Origin: Ramazzottius varieornatus
Lineage: Eukaryota > Tardigrada > Eutardigrada > Parachela > Ramazzottiidae
Direction of reading: 5' to 3'
Length of the DNA: 64,000 bases
Assembly (NCBI GenBank): GCA_001949185.1
Contig: BDGG01000005.1
Span: 2,829,972-2,893,971, forward strand
Part shown: positions 54,712-64,000 of the stretch, piece after piece
How positions within the stretch are numbered: position 1 is the first letter of the stretch
Layout: the number at the start of each line of letters is the position of its first letter
Position numbers and translations under genes: made by a program
The notes under the pieces: model-generated
The model's input: only the letters and a program-made list of their open reading frames with translations
Databases searched by the model: none
What the model was told of the DNA's origin: nothing

Positions 54712-55669
54712 TACGTGTCTGCTACGTATATTTCTGTGTTGGTACGAGGTAAACGACGTAATTTTCCTTTTTGGGACGTAATTATGACGGGTTATATTTC
54801 TGAGCTCACTGTACCACGTTATTTGGGTTTTCGTTACCGAGGTAGACAAACTTATCTCCCAGAGCTCTGCATAGGTTTTTGGATGAGATGAAGTTTTGGG
54901 TCGAAGAAACTGCTCTTGTGAGGACGAGGGGTCAGTCTAATGTTAAAAAGCCTAAATTTACATCAACAGGAGTACGATGAAAATGAATCAGGCGTTGACG
55001 ATAATGTTCAAACGTTTCACGCCGTCAGAATTACGCCCTAAGAACGGATACGGCAGGATTACGTCATTTACCTGGTAGAGACGTCTGTTACTGGAACCGT
55101 AAACTTCCAGAACAGACGACTGTCCTCCCACCTATTGGAGGTCCCTGTTGACCAGCACCTGCATAATCGGTTGGAATGATGGAGAGGAAGAAGTCCAAAG
55201 ACTTCAGTGATGAGTGATGACAAGACACGGCAGATGAGGCCAGACTTCCGCCACGGCATACGGACTGTGTACCTCTTCCACATCGGTACCCTTGTCTTCC
55301 TTTGTCAATTTCAACAACCCGCTTCTGTTCCATCGTACCTTGCCACAGCAAGCTTCAGGTAAAAAAGAAACACGATTGCCTTGCCGATGCTAGACCAAAT
55401 TGCATAACGCAACTACACACGAAATCCACATGGTATCGACCGTATGTGAGAATTTGCACGTTGGCTACCAGGATGCGAAGGTTCTATCAGGAAACGGATT
55501 TACACGGACTAGAAAAACCGGATTCCACTCTTTGCCTAATCGTAGTATCAATAGATGATCACAGTAGCTATAGGACGTGAGCGTCTAATGTGCTGCATAT
55601 TCGTCCGACCTCGAAAGTCTGCGAGAGACGGTCTTGATTGGTGACCAGCTTCGCCAAGAAATTTCCCCT

Positions 55670-56761
55670 CTAAGTTCCACAAGTGATGTAGCGCCTGAAC
55701 AGCGTTCTCAGCTCCGGGTTAGCCAACACAATCAAAATTGGGTCAAAAATGACCGTCAGTGATTGCATGAGTTTGACAGTTGCGTAGTACTCGGCCGATA
55801 GCTCAGTATCAAAGACCAACAGCAGGGTAAAGTACACCTCGCTCGGCGCCAGACATGTCATCGCACTTAAGGTTGTCAGTGTCAGAGTGACGAACCCGGA
55901 AACGCTTCCGTGCTGAGGCCGTCCACAGCATCCAACTGCTGGAGCTTTCCTACTTGCCATCGTTGACTTTACCATTGAACCGTCGATTTCAATAGTATCG
56001 CTGGCAGGTTTGGTTGCGTTCATTGTAGCTTCGTTCGCTGCTCGAATTCGACGTCGTCTGTGGCGAGTGGCTATGAAGGACTTGTAGAAGATGAGGGGAT
56101 AGAGTGCTACAATAAAGACTAGTGGTAGATCGTAGACCACCAACTGCGAAACGGGTCCCCATCCTCCGATGGGGTCGGTGTCCAACGTGCACTTTCGTTT
56201 ACCGTTCTTGTCTGGGTCGGTGAGTTTAGCGATCGTGAGGATGGTTGGTACGATGGTTATGTTGATAGCAAGCCAGGCTGAAATGCATGTTGCGAACGCA
56301 AATTTGGTGTGGTGCCGATGATGATACGAGACGGGGAAGATGACGGCCCAGAAGCGGTTCACAGCAATGAGGAAGTGGGACCAGTTGACCGCGGCTTCGA
56401 TAATCCATGCCAGGAATTGCCGGAAGACGCAGGCGCCATAACCCATTGTCCAGGAGGAATAGTAGAACTGGATAAGGGTGATCGGTTCCCATAGACAAGC
56501 CATGGCGGTGTTGGCGATGATCAGATTCATCAGGTAGACGCCGAAAGGAGTTCGCAATGTAGGTCGTTTGGCGAACAACGTCAGAAGACTAATATTGAAA
56601 AGCGTACCGGCCAGGATGGTGAACAGTGTAAGCGAAGGCCCGAGAGTCCAACTTCCGGCGTGCTCTGCTGTGGTCCGGTTATAAGTAAGGTTAGCAGTTA
56701 CGTTGGCTGGGGAGCTGGAGTGGATGAGGACAGTGCCAAGGCTGGCGTTCAGATTGGACAT
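55670..56761 (-). CDS. Rhodopsin-class G-protein-coupled receptor
   Basis: A single-exon 7TM receptor, probably starting at ATG 56761 (MSNLNASLG); an in-frame ATG at 56812 is also possible. The N-terminus has several N-x-S/T glycosylation sites. TM1 begins about residue 45 (LTLFTILAGTLFNISLL), TM2 carries NLIIANTAMACLWEP, and the conserved Cys before TM3 is in GYGACVFRQF. The TM3 end reads NRFWAVIFPVSY where most receptors have DRY. A basic third loop (RHRRRRIRAA) and TM7 with FDPILIVLANPELR (DPxxY-type position) follow. It would signal at the plasma membrane; the ligand cannot be inferred. NRF in place of DRY is unusual. A minus-strand promoter would lie above 56.8 kb. Confidence 0.88.
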   Translation of the reverse strand: MSNLNASLGTVLIHSSSPANVTANLTYNRTTAEHAGSWTLGPSLTLFTILAGTLFNISLLTLFAKRPTLRTPFGVYLMNLIIANTAMACLWEPITLIQFYYSSWTMGYGACVFRQFLAWIIEAAVNWSHFLIAVNRFWAVIFPVSYHHRHHTKFAFATCISAWLAINITIVPTILTIAKLTDPDKNGKRKCTLDTDPIGGWGPVSQLVVYDLPLVFIVALYPLIFYKSFIATRHRRRRIRAANEATMNATKPASDTIEIDGSMVKSTMASRKAPAVGCCGRPQHGSVSGFVTLTLTTLSAMTCLAPSEVYFTLLLVFDTELSAEYYATVKLMQSLTVIFDPILIVLANPELRTLFRRYITCGT

Positions 56762-56889
56762 CGTAAGAGGAGAGAGATAGACAGGTGAGTTTCCCGAATG
56801 AACTATGCACAAAGTACCATCATTTTATTCGTACAGTAAGAGCATAGCTCGGGCTTTCCAACTCGGTGAAAATGTGTGCGTGCCACATG

Positions 56890-57660
56890 GGTATCTGACA
56901 CTGGCGGAAACCTCGGAGTGCGTGGTCGAAACCCAAAGGAGTAAGTATTACTGAGAGCGGCAAAAAGGAAGATGGGATCCGAAGGCTATGGGGGTGTTTA
57001 CGAGTATGAAGAGTGGATGAAATGCCCCTCGACTACAGTGTTTATCAAAGGTTTCACCAATCTTGCTAGCTTTTGTCCCCAAAGATGCAGATTCGGCATA
57101 ACACCTCTTCAGCGATGCTGTGCAATTGTGTTTGCTCTAATCGCATTGACGGTAATGGTCGGATGTATTAATTCGACCTTGAACGAAAGGTAAATCCAGT
57201 TGTTTTTTTTGTTGCGTGTTGCACACCGTTTTGAAGATCCCATCGATATCCTTTACATTCTTGTGTTCGTAAACATCGTTTAGCTGTTGCTAGTTGGGGT
57301 ACTGTATTCGCTTTCAGGGTTTGTGTAGCCTTGTTATCGAGCTTAGGATTTTGTGTTTGTCAAGGCATTACGGTGAATACTAGTTCTCGCTTCAGACAAC
57401 GTTTGTTCTTTGAAGCAGAACGTAGTCGAGCCGACACGAAGTCTGTTTATTGGACCCTTTTTAACATCGACCGGCAAGATCAATCACATCACAATGCCAA
57501 AAATGAAAATAAACAAAGAACGAGTCTGTCAAAATCGCAGCGCCCAAGTTTTCTTCGTACAGTAGGAAGTTCCAATAGACGTTACCATGGGCAAACGCGT
57601 GTGAGTATCCCAAATCTCGCGCTATGTTCTAGTGGAAGAAAATTCATACTATGTCGTTCG
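56890..57660. other. Intergenic region between divergent GPCR and PDE-like genes
   Basis: It holds short open frames only (for example 56972-57193) and no recognisable domain. It presumably contains promoters or 5' untranslated exons of both neighbours. Confidence 0.4.
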
Positions 57661-57712
57661 TAAAGTTGATAAGAATTGCTGCTTTATCTGAGGCTCACAT
57701 TGGTATTTCGAG

Positions 57713-60700
57713 ATGACCGCAACAGCCGATGCATGGCGGGTGGAGGATCGCCACGATGCTTACGATTTCGAAGACGATCCAGGTGGTGCTCCACCAAAAA
57801 TCGACATGGAATGTTCCGCTGACGGTAAATGCGCTCGAGCAACTCAGACTCTTGGTAAAGTTCCTAAAGTCTACCTGACCGAGGCATGGAAGTACATGAA
57901 AATTGCCGGTCGCGAGAACCGCCCTGTGGTCGACTTCCGTCATTACCCCCAGATCGGTACCATGCGCACCGATAAATTCCAGCCAGTTGTTCCGGACAAC
58001 GTCACCCTCGAAGAACTCGAGCAAGAACCCAGCCTACTCCGTGTCATCCGCGAGAACCACCATATGACCAACCACACCATTGCGGATCACTTCGACGCCA
58101 GTGCGCGACACTGTATGCACCTCGGTAACTTCGCGCAGTTACGAGTCGACCCTACATACAACGCTTTGGTCAACGCTATGCCTACCACCAAGAGCGATCT
58201 GTGGTTCGCGACCAACACGAAAAGTGTGGAGAACCAGTTGATGAGTAACAAAGTTATGGTGAAAGAATTTATCAAACAGTCGAAGTTATTCAGCTCGAGA
58301 GATCTATATCTGATGATGCATTTAAAACGAGCCAGAAGGAAACCGATTGAAGGATTGAAAGCCAAGGCCAAGAAAGAGTATCGCGATACAAGGGAAGCGG
58401 ATATACATGCGATAGAGCAGTATGAAATGGCGTCGGATAGACGAGAGTCTCATCTACAGGCGTACGCTCCACAGAACCCGCAGGAAAGAGCGATCAAAGA
58501 TAGTAACATGTACCATCTGCCACCGGATAGTCATCTGACCCACGAGTTACCGGAGTTCAAACAGTTCAAGGAGCCATCGGTGGTAAATCTGTCCGAAGCC
58601 ATGAACGAGGTGTTTCACTACGCGAAACGTCAGAAGAACTTGTTGAATGCGGATCAGATGGCATTTTATGTCGTGAGAGAGACTGATGGGCCGATTGTTA
58701 GTCTAGAGAAGTATCCTCCCCGAAGAGTGTCGCAGTATACTCAGCCCATTCCCGAGAGCTTGCAGTACGGAATGAGCCTGAGTGGTGCTTCGGGAAAAGA
58801 AGGAGGAACGGAGGTCGGTGTAAGTAAAAAACGAGGTGAGGACAATCAGCTGACAATACTTTTGTATTAGTGAGCTCGGCAGACCAACTCTACCAGATCG
58901 TTTTTCTTCACGTGGCGCTTTTCCAGGCAATAATACCGGGAGCCTGCTCCACTTGGAAGAACATTCGAAGTCGATCGTTTTCCAAGTGGCGCGCTCTTCC
59001 AGCCAGTATCAACTGATAATGTACGCCACTTTGACGAACGATGCGGTCGATTCCGTTTGCCCTGTTCCCTCCTGTTACTGTGGGTCTATTCAGTGGGAAG
59101 AACCATCTTCGATTTCAGGACGCACCGAACGGAGTATCGGGATCAAGTCGAGACGTTCGCGAAAGAGAAGACAGTGGGGCCGTGTCAAATGTGGAAAAGC
59201 TGGAAGATGATCTGGACCTGTCCGACACGCAGAACGATGGAGGTGAGCCTGTCAAAAGTCCACCTAAAATTCAAAAGCAGCGAACGTCGGACATCGTGGT
59301 TGACTACCGCGAACCTCATGAGCTGATCACCAAGGTTGTGACAGCCCAGACGTGGTTCTTGATCCCGAATGTCAAGGCTTACTTGTCACGGTACCCACCA
59401 ATCTTACCCGTGATGCCAGAGGACCCCAGGTCCATCATTCTAGTACCGGTTGGACTTCACAGCGGTAAGATCATTGGATTTTTGTCCTTTATCCGTTGTG
59501 GAAGGAAGCCGACATTCACCGAATCAGAAGCGGACATTTCGTTCGTGCATGCAAACTATCTACTTCGGACGAGATACTACGCTGGTGTACGGTCTGTCCA
59601 GCGACAAACGGAGAGGAACATGTTGAAGTACATGCATGACATACTGAAGATAAAAGATCCACCTGTTGAGGAGTTCCTACACCAGACGCTGATACTCGCC
59701 AGGACGCTGGCTGATGCCGATCGAGCAGGATGTTTCCTGGCTAACCAACTTACGGAGAGTTTATCGTTAGATCGACAGCTGATTGTTTACTTGTTGGAAA
59801 GCGGAGGCGAAGACCCTGTCACGGGGAAACCAGCATGCCGAAAAGGCTGTGATATCAGGTAAGTCTTTCCATACACGCGTGGTCCCACTGCGAAATCAGA
59901 AACGGAGTACCGGTATGGAAGGCCGGAATGTGCGAATGGAATGTGCAAGAATTTTCCCTCAAGTGGCGCACTCTTCCAGCGTATAGCATGACAACCTGCG
60001 CCACTTGGCTTGAGATATTGCACGTTTCGTTTGCCGGCCTGCGTTTCTTATTGACGGCGGAAACATTATATCGAGTATAAAGAAACGACGTTTTTGGCAC
60101 TTTAGAATGTCGGTGAATAGTGGTATCGTCGGTTGCGCTTACCGACACCGTCGAACGTACTCCTCGTCCGGAACGCAGTTTGACCAGCATTTCTTCTCCG
60201 CCATTGATAAGATGATGGCCCATAGAACGGAGTCTCTTGTTTGCGTACCGTTCCTGATGGGCGGAGAACCTTACGGCCTGCTTGAAGTCTTGAACAAAAA
60301 GAGTTCCTCCCGTTTCTCCGATCAAGACATCGCGATGCTCCACTTGAACAGCGTCTTCCCTGCTTTGGGTATTCTCATAGCTTGGTACCGAGTAGCCTGC
60401 AACAAACAGGAGTACCTCTGGTGTATCTATCGCGCCAGGATTGCCTCCATGAGGAACCGTAGAGTACACCGAACGACACGCCTCTGGCGTCCACAAGAAC
60501 GTCCGAGGAACTTGCCCAACTTCGCTAACCTCACGCCTGAATTGACCGAACCGGGCTATTTCTACCTGGATGCGATGAAAGAGTTAACGGAGACGTGTGC
60601 GGCAATGATAAAGTCGATGGCGGGTGAACTCAAGCTGGATGACACTGTCGTCTGGAACTTTGTGCACCATGTAAAGAATTACTACACTGGCGCAAAGTTT

Positions 60701-61971
60701 CACAACTGGCGGAATACCTTCGCGGCCTTGCAGACACTGTATGCGATCATGTCCCATACGAATGGTTTCTTCAGTAGCGAGGAGCAGCTGACGATGGCCG
60801 TGGCGGTAATGGTACATGGAATCGACCATTGTCTCTTGAATGGTGCAATAACGGAGGGAACGGACTTGCCAGGGGGACTCGCGCATGTCTATGGAATCAC
60901 CATACCGGAAGCCGGATCAGTCCGGTCGATGTCAATTCTTCTTCGGGTACGTGGTTATTTCTAAGAAAAACTATAAAGGGAAAGAAATAGCAGTGGAAAA
61001 CACATGACGTTGCTTCGTTCAGCCAATGTGATTTTCACCGTTTTTGAATTGCTCGTAGCGTGAAGGGAATTTCACTGCAAGGGAATTATTCTACAGAGTT
61101 TTACCAGCTAGACTTTGTCTTGACATTGAAAATTTTGTCGGTGATTTTGCTCTGGCAAATTTTGCAGGAAAAATCGACCAACGTGTTCCACATGTTCCGT
61201 TCCAAATACTGGCGACGCCTCAAGGAGAACGCCCGGAACTGCGTCTTGGCTACACACCTACCTGGCGTTCCACAGAAGACGGCTAAGTTAAAAGCGTTAT
61301 GGACAGCTGGAGAATTCAAGAGCTTCGAGATCGAGCATCGGCAATTTCTTCGAGAACTTGTCGTGATATGCGCTAGGCTAGGTTTCACTTGCCGATCCCA
61401 CGATCTTTACAAGGAAGTACTGCACTGCGCTCACGAGGAATATTCTGACACATTACACGAGCAGAAGTCTAGACCCGGATCTACGTCATTCTCGCCCAGG
61501 TGGAAACTCCCCGAAGACAAAAAACAGTTCAAGGCACTACAGGTGAATATTGATACGGGGCTGCACGTGGGTAACAGACTTTGTTCGAAGTGGCTCGAAA
61601 TTCAAACCAACACGAAACTTACTTGCCTCCCTTAGGCTACTTTCCTACGACGGTTTTGCGTACCGTTATTCGACCTTCTACGGCTAATCTTTCCCGACAC
61701 CGGAGTGTTTCTGGACGCCTGCGTAAAAAACCTGGAGAAACTCGATCCGGAGTCTCGTTTTGACCAGCTGAGTACACTGAGCCACATCGACGGGGGTGGG
61801 ACAGGCCACAAAAGGAAGGACAGGCACGTCAGTAGTGAAATGAAACGCATGATGCGAAGGAACATTTGGGAAGATATGCGTATACCTTTCGAACAACGGG
61901 ATATTGAGTACAAGAATTTCGCCGATATGCCCCATCTTTGGCACAAGTCTGAAGCTCCTCAGGATTCATAA
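57713..61971 (+). CDS. GAF-domain phosphodiesterase homologue, probably catalytically dead
   Basis: Five exons, 57713-58819, 59119-59858, 60106-60946, 61168-61542 and 61636-61971, join in phase to 1,132 residues. About 300 N-terminal residues are unique. GAF-A follows (NEVFHYAKRQKNLLNADQMA through IIGFLSFIRCGRKPTFTESE), then GAF-B (CVPFLMGGEPYGLLEVLNKK) and a PDE fold closest to PDE10/5/11. The general-acid His (FHNWRN) and invariant Gln (ALQATF) are kept, but of the metal ligands the second His is Asn (HNWRN for HNWRH), the Asp of HDLDH is Gly (HGIDH), and the last Asp (ACDL) is Arg. Cyclic-nucleotide hydrolysis is therefore unlikely; binding by GAF or the pocket could remain. The exon 1 to 2 join is inferred from phase and from GAF-A being split across it. 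Introns 1 and 2 each hold a MITE. Confidence 0.85.
58875..59063. mobile_element. MITE copy 9 (two-hairpin form, in a PDE-like intron)
   Basis: It begins CTCGGCAGACCAACTCTACC and ends GCGGTCGATTCCGTTTGCC, with two hairpins (CACGTGGCGCTTTTCC with GCCTGCTCCACTTGG, and CCAAGTGGCGCGCTC with GTACGCCACTTTG). It lies inside intron 58820-59118. Confidence 0.8.
59945..60037. mobile_element. MITE copy 10 (single hairpin, in a PDE-like intron)
   Basis: CTCAAGTGGCGCACTCTTCC and CAACCTGCGCCACTTGGC form the hairpin; the right end is ATTGCACGTTTCGTTTGCCGG. The left end is missing. It lies inside intron 59859-60105. Confidence 0.75.
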
Positions 61972-62021
61972 ACGAAAACTACTTTTTTGTGTTTTAATTT
62001 CACGAATTCTACTGGACTGGA

Positions 62022-63560
62022 ATGGCTTCTCTGCCCTTCGATAGGATTATTATCCAACTGCAGCTTATGGGCTTCCTGTCAGTGAACGTCAATGCCGGTC
62101 TTTCGGATATCTCTAATCGACGGCCAATTCGCGCTTCGGTCATGAGTTGTCTTCAAGCTTTTGCTTTCTCACTGGTTGCTTCAATGATCTGGATATCCGC
62201 TGGTGCCGAAATCGCAGTAGCAACAACCAAACACTTGGCAGCAAAGGAACTGGCGGCGAACTCAACCACCCAAGCTGATACTTCGCAGTTGATCGATTTG
62301 ATATTCCGTTTCCGGTACAGTCTTCGACGAGTCAGTTTCTGCGTGATCACCACCGTGTTCCATATGAATCGAGTTAGTATACAAAATGGTCTTTTAGCCT
62401 TGCAGGCAATTACTTCGAGTAAAAAGAGATTTTGGGGAAAGATCCACAGCCGATTAGCTTTCATATTCAATCTTGGGATAGGTGGGGCTGTCCTGGTTAG
62501 TTTCACTTCCTGGTCGAGTAGACTGCTAGTGAATTACTCAATCATTGTCCTGCCGGCTATCGATCGTCCGGTCGCCTTCCTCGAAAATTTACCTTCGAGT
62601 GCGTGGATGCTCATTACGGGAATATGTTGTACGCCTGGCGAATATGCGTCGTTCCTGATAGCTTCGTTAACCGTCGGGGTGGTGGCCGCTTTGTCCATAC
62701 ATATCGAGGAACTGGTTAGCGAAGCTCACGAACTACGAGAAAACGTGCAGGCGGTGAGAAGCGCGACGGACTTACCACAAAAAATTGCGAATTTATGGGT
62801 GGGTTTCATGGTAATTAAAGATGTGACGCGAGCCTTGGAGCGCGGCTTTTCCACTGTCATGAGTTGCTTGATCATTGGGCAGTTTGCGCCACTATTGGCG
62901 TTCTCACCAATTTTCGTCCGCGCTGGGGTTTTGGCAGCTTTCCAGAATTACAGCCTTCATCTCATTCTATACATCGCCGTTCCCCTTGTAGCGTTGTTTT
63001 CGTTGCTCCTGACATGCGCAAAAAGCTATTCGAAGGTACTGTAATCTAATTTCCAAAAAACTGCAGAAACATATTGAACGGTTTATTTGTTGGTTCGCAG
63101 CGTTCATGTGGTGTTATTACAGTGTGAGGAACTGCAGTTTGAGTTAAGACAGCTGCTGCACATCATGAACAACCTCGACGTAGCCAAGGTGTCGAAGGAT
63201 CTCGTCAGTTTCCCATTACTAAACAAAACGTTCTTCATCGATAACTGGGAGCAAAACAGTGTGACTGGATACTTGAGACCAATGCAAAGCTACGTCAGAT
63301 CATTGGTGCGAGCAATTCAGCAGTATCCATCCATCGTCGAAGTTTGGTTATTCGGCGTCATCGAGTATTCCACTTTGAACGAGGTACAGAGATGTCACCA
63401 GCTGTAGACATTTATTTTTCGAAAGAATTTGACTTTGCAGATGGTCGCCTTCTTCGGGGGATACATGTTTTTTGTCATCGAACGAGGAGCTCCGCCGTCC
63501 GATCCGTTGGCTACGCTATCGGGGCTGCTCAATTTGACCCCTGGGAGTCCAGACTCTTAG
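62022..63560 (+). CDS. Gustatory-receptor-like 7TM protein
   Basis: Three exons, 62022-63035, 63123-63383 and 63441-63560, join in phase to 464 residues. Hydrophobic segments fit seven membrane passes: SCLQAFAFSLVASMIWISAG, FCVITTVFHMN, LAFIFNLGIGGAVLVSF, IASLTVGVVAALSIH, VMSCLIIGQFAPLLAF, LHLILYIAVPLVALFSLLL and the terminal FFGGYMFFVIERG. A long charged loop precedes TM5, and a cytoplasmic loop leads into the last pass, as in arthropod gustatory/odorant receptors. Such receptors are ligand-gated channels with the N-terminus inside. The family call rests on topology, exon pattern (short 3' exons in phase 0) and overall look, as no diagnostic TM7 motif is conserved. It starts about 50 bp after the PDE-like stop. 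Confidence 0.65.
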
Positions 63561-63676
63561 TAGTGCTTCCTGCCAGGAAGGTCATTGTAAGAAGTACTTG
63601 ACGACAAGCTCTTTTTGGTATCAGATCGACTGCTTAAAATCAATCAGCTGATTTTTGGCTTGTACGGCTTGCAGAG

Positions 63677-63916
63677 ACAAACTCCGTTTTGAATACGGGG
63701 CAGTCGTACAAGTTCGTACGTCCTAACGTGATCATAGCGCTGTTACTTCACGCTTGGAATCAGCAGCTTCTCGCTTACACCAGGGATGCGTCTTCTGGAC
63801 TTCCGGTGCGTTCCCCAGCAAATCCGCTGAAGCAGAAAGAGAATTCTACAACGGCTCACTACTTGACTTTTGAAAATGAAGACTTCACTGATTCTATCAG
63901 GAACGAGAGCAAATAA
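63677..63916 (+). CDS. Possible terminal exon of an unknown gene
   Basis: After the acceptor CTTGCAG an open frame reads SVLNTGQSYKFVRPNVIIAL, LLHAWNQQLLAYTRD and a hydrophilic tail to TAA 63916. It may be an alternative last exon of the 7TM gene or belong to another gene. No family is recognised. The last 84 bases of the window show nothing further. Confidence 0.3.
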   Translation, partial: TNSVLNTGQSYKFVRPNVIIALLLHAWNQQLLAYTRDASSGLPVRSPANPLKQKENSTTAHYLTFENEDFTDSIRNESK

Positions 63917-64000
63917 GGCTATTGCTCAAGTTCAAGAAATGGAGCTTAAGAGCGCCCTCACGGCACAAGCTGTTGCAGCATCTGCAATATTATTAATAAG

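Noticed and set aside
58820-58870. Reading exon 1 of the PDE-like gene through to the TAG at 58868 as a separate 385-residue protein
   Set aside because: A strong GTAAGT donor at 58820 and phase-matched acceptor at 59119 complete GAF-A; the run-on tail is low in information. The alternative cannot be excluded without cDNA.
1-64000. CRISPR arrays, operons or other bacterial features
   Set aside because: Spliced animal-type genes and eukaryotic transposons fill the window; the repeats are dispersed or tandem without regular unique spacers.

Overview
The window is eukaryotic nuclear DNA from an invertebrate. Genes are split by short GT-AG introns, mostly about 60-250 bp. Conserved animal genes (RINT1, mitochondrial uS11/MRPS11, a PDE10/PDE5-type phosphodiesterase relative, a rhodopsin-class GPCR, a gustatory-receptor-like 7TM protein) sit among dense DNA transposons. 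The compactness and the chemoreceptor/GPCR content would suit a small-genome ecdysozoan such as a tardigrade, but that is inference; no marker fixes the phylum.

Layout. 1-90 is the tail of an unidentified gene; about 0.3-5.6 kb holds no gene I can support. 5.7-6.25 kb is a broken aspartyl-tRNA synthetase copy lacking its catalytic domain. 7.28-8.27 kb is a 5S rRNA gene (minus) split by an 866 bp hAT-like element; a foldback element follows. 9.45-13.15 kb is RINT1 (minus), then MRPS11 (13.5-14.5 kb, plus). 15-19.7 kb is gene-poor, with a RINT1 exon fragment and a hairpin-rich stretch. 19.7-26 kb carries two decayed PIF/Harbinger units, each with a HARBI1-type transposase convergent with a SANT/coiled-coil gene. 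26.1-27.5 kb has a chemoreceptor pseudogene and a deleted pogo element.

27.8-47.9 kb is the most unusual part: three loci joining an N-terminal THAP domain to a PRDM-type PR/SET domain, plus one THAP pseudogene. At two loci a zinc knuckle can be seen in front of the PR/SET domain and a tandem array of charged exons follows it. Two PR/SET exons 13 kb apart share a 266 bp identical tract. Between them lie a non-autonomous hAT element and a 5.54 kb MULE with long terminal inverted repeats, a 9 bp target duplication and a chromodomain gene inside it. At 50-51.4 kb a separate gene combines helix-turn-helix-like segments with a second chromodomain; a CCCH/zinc-knuckle gene follows.

52.3-54.3 kb (minus) holds uncharacterised, partly paralogous genes. 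55.7-56.8 kb is the GPCR; 57.7-62.0 kb is the phosphodiesterase-like gene, which has lost three of the four metal ligands of the family; 62.0-63.6 kb is the 7TM receptor. A short MITE family with one or two internal hairpins occurs at least ten times, several copies lying in introns.
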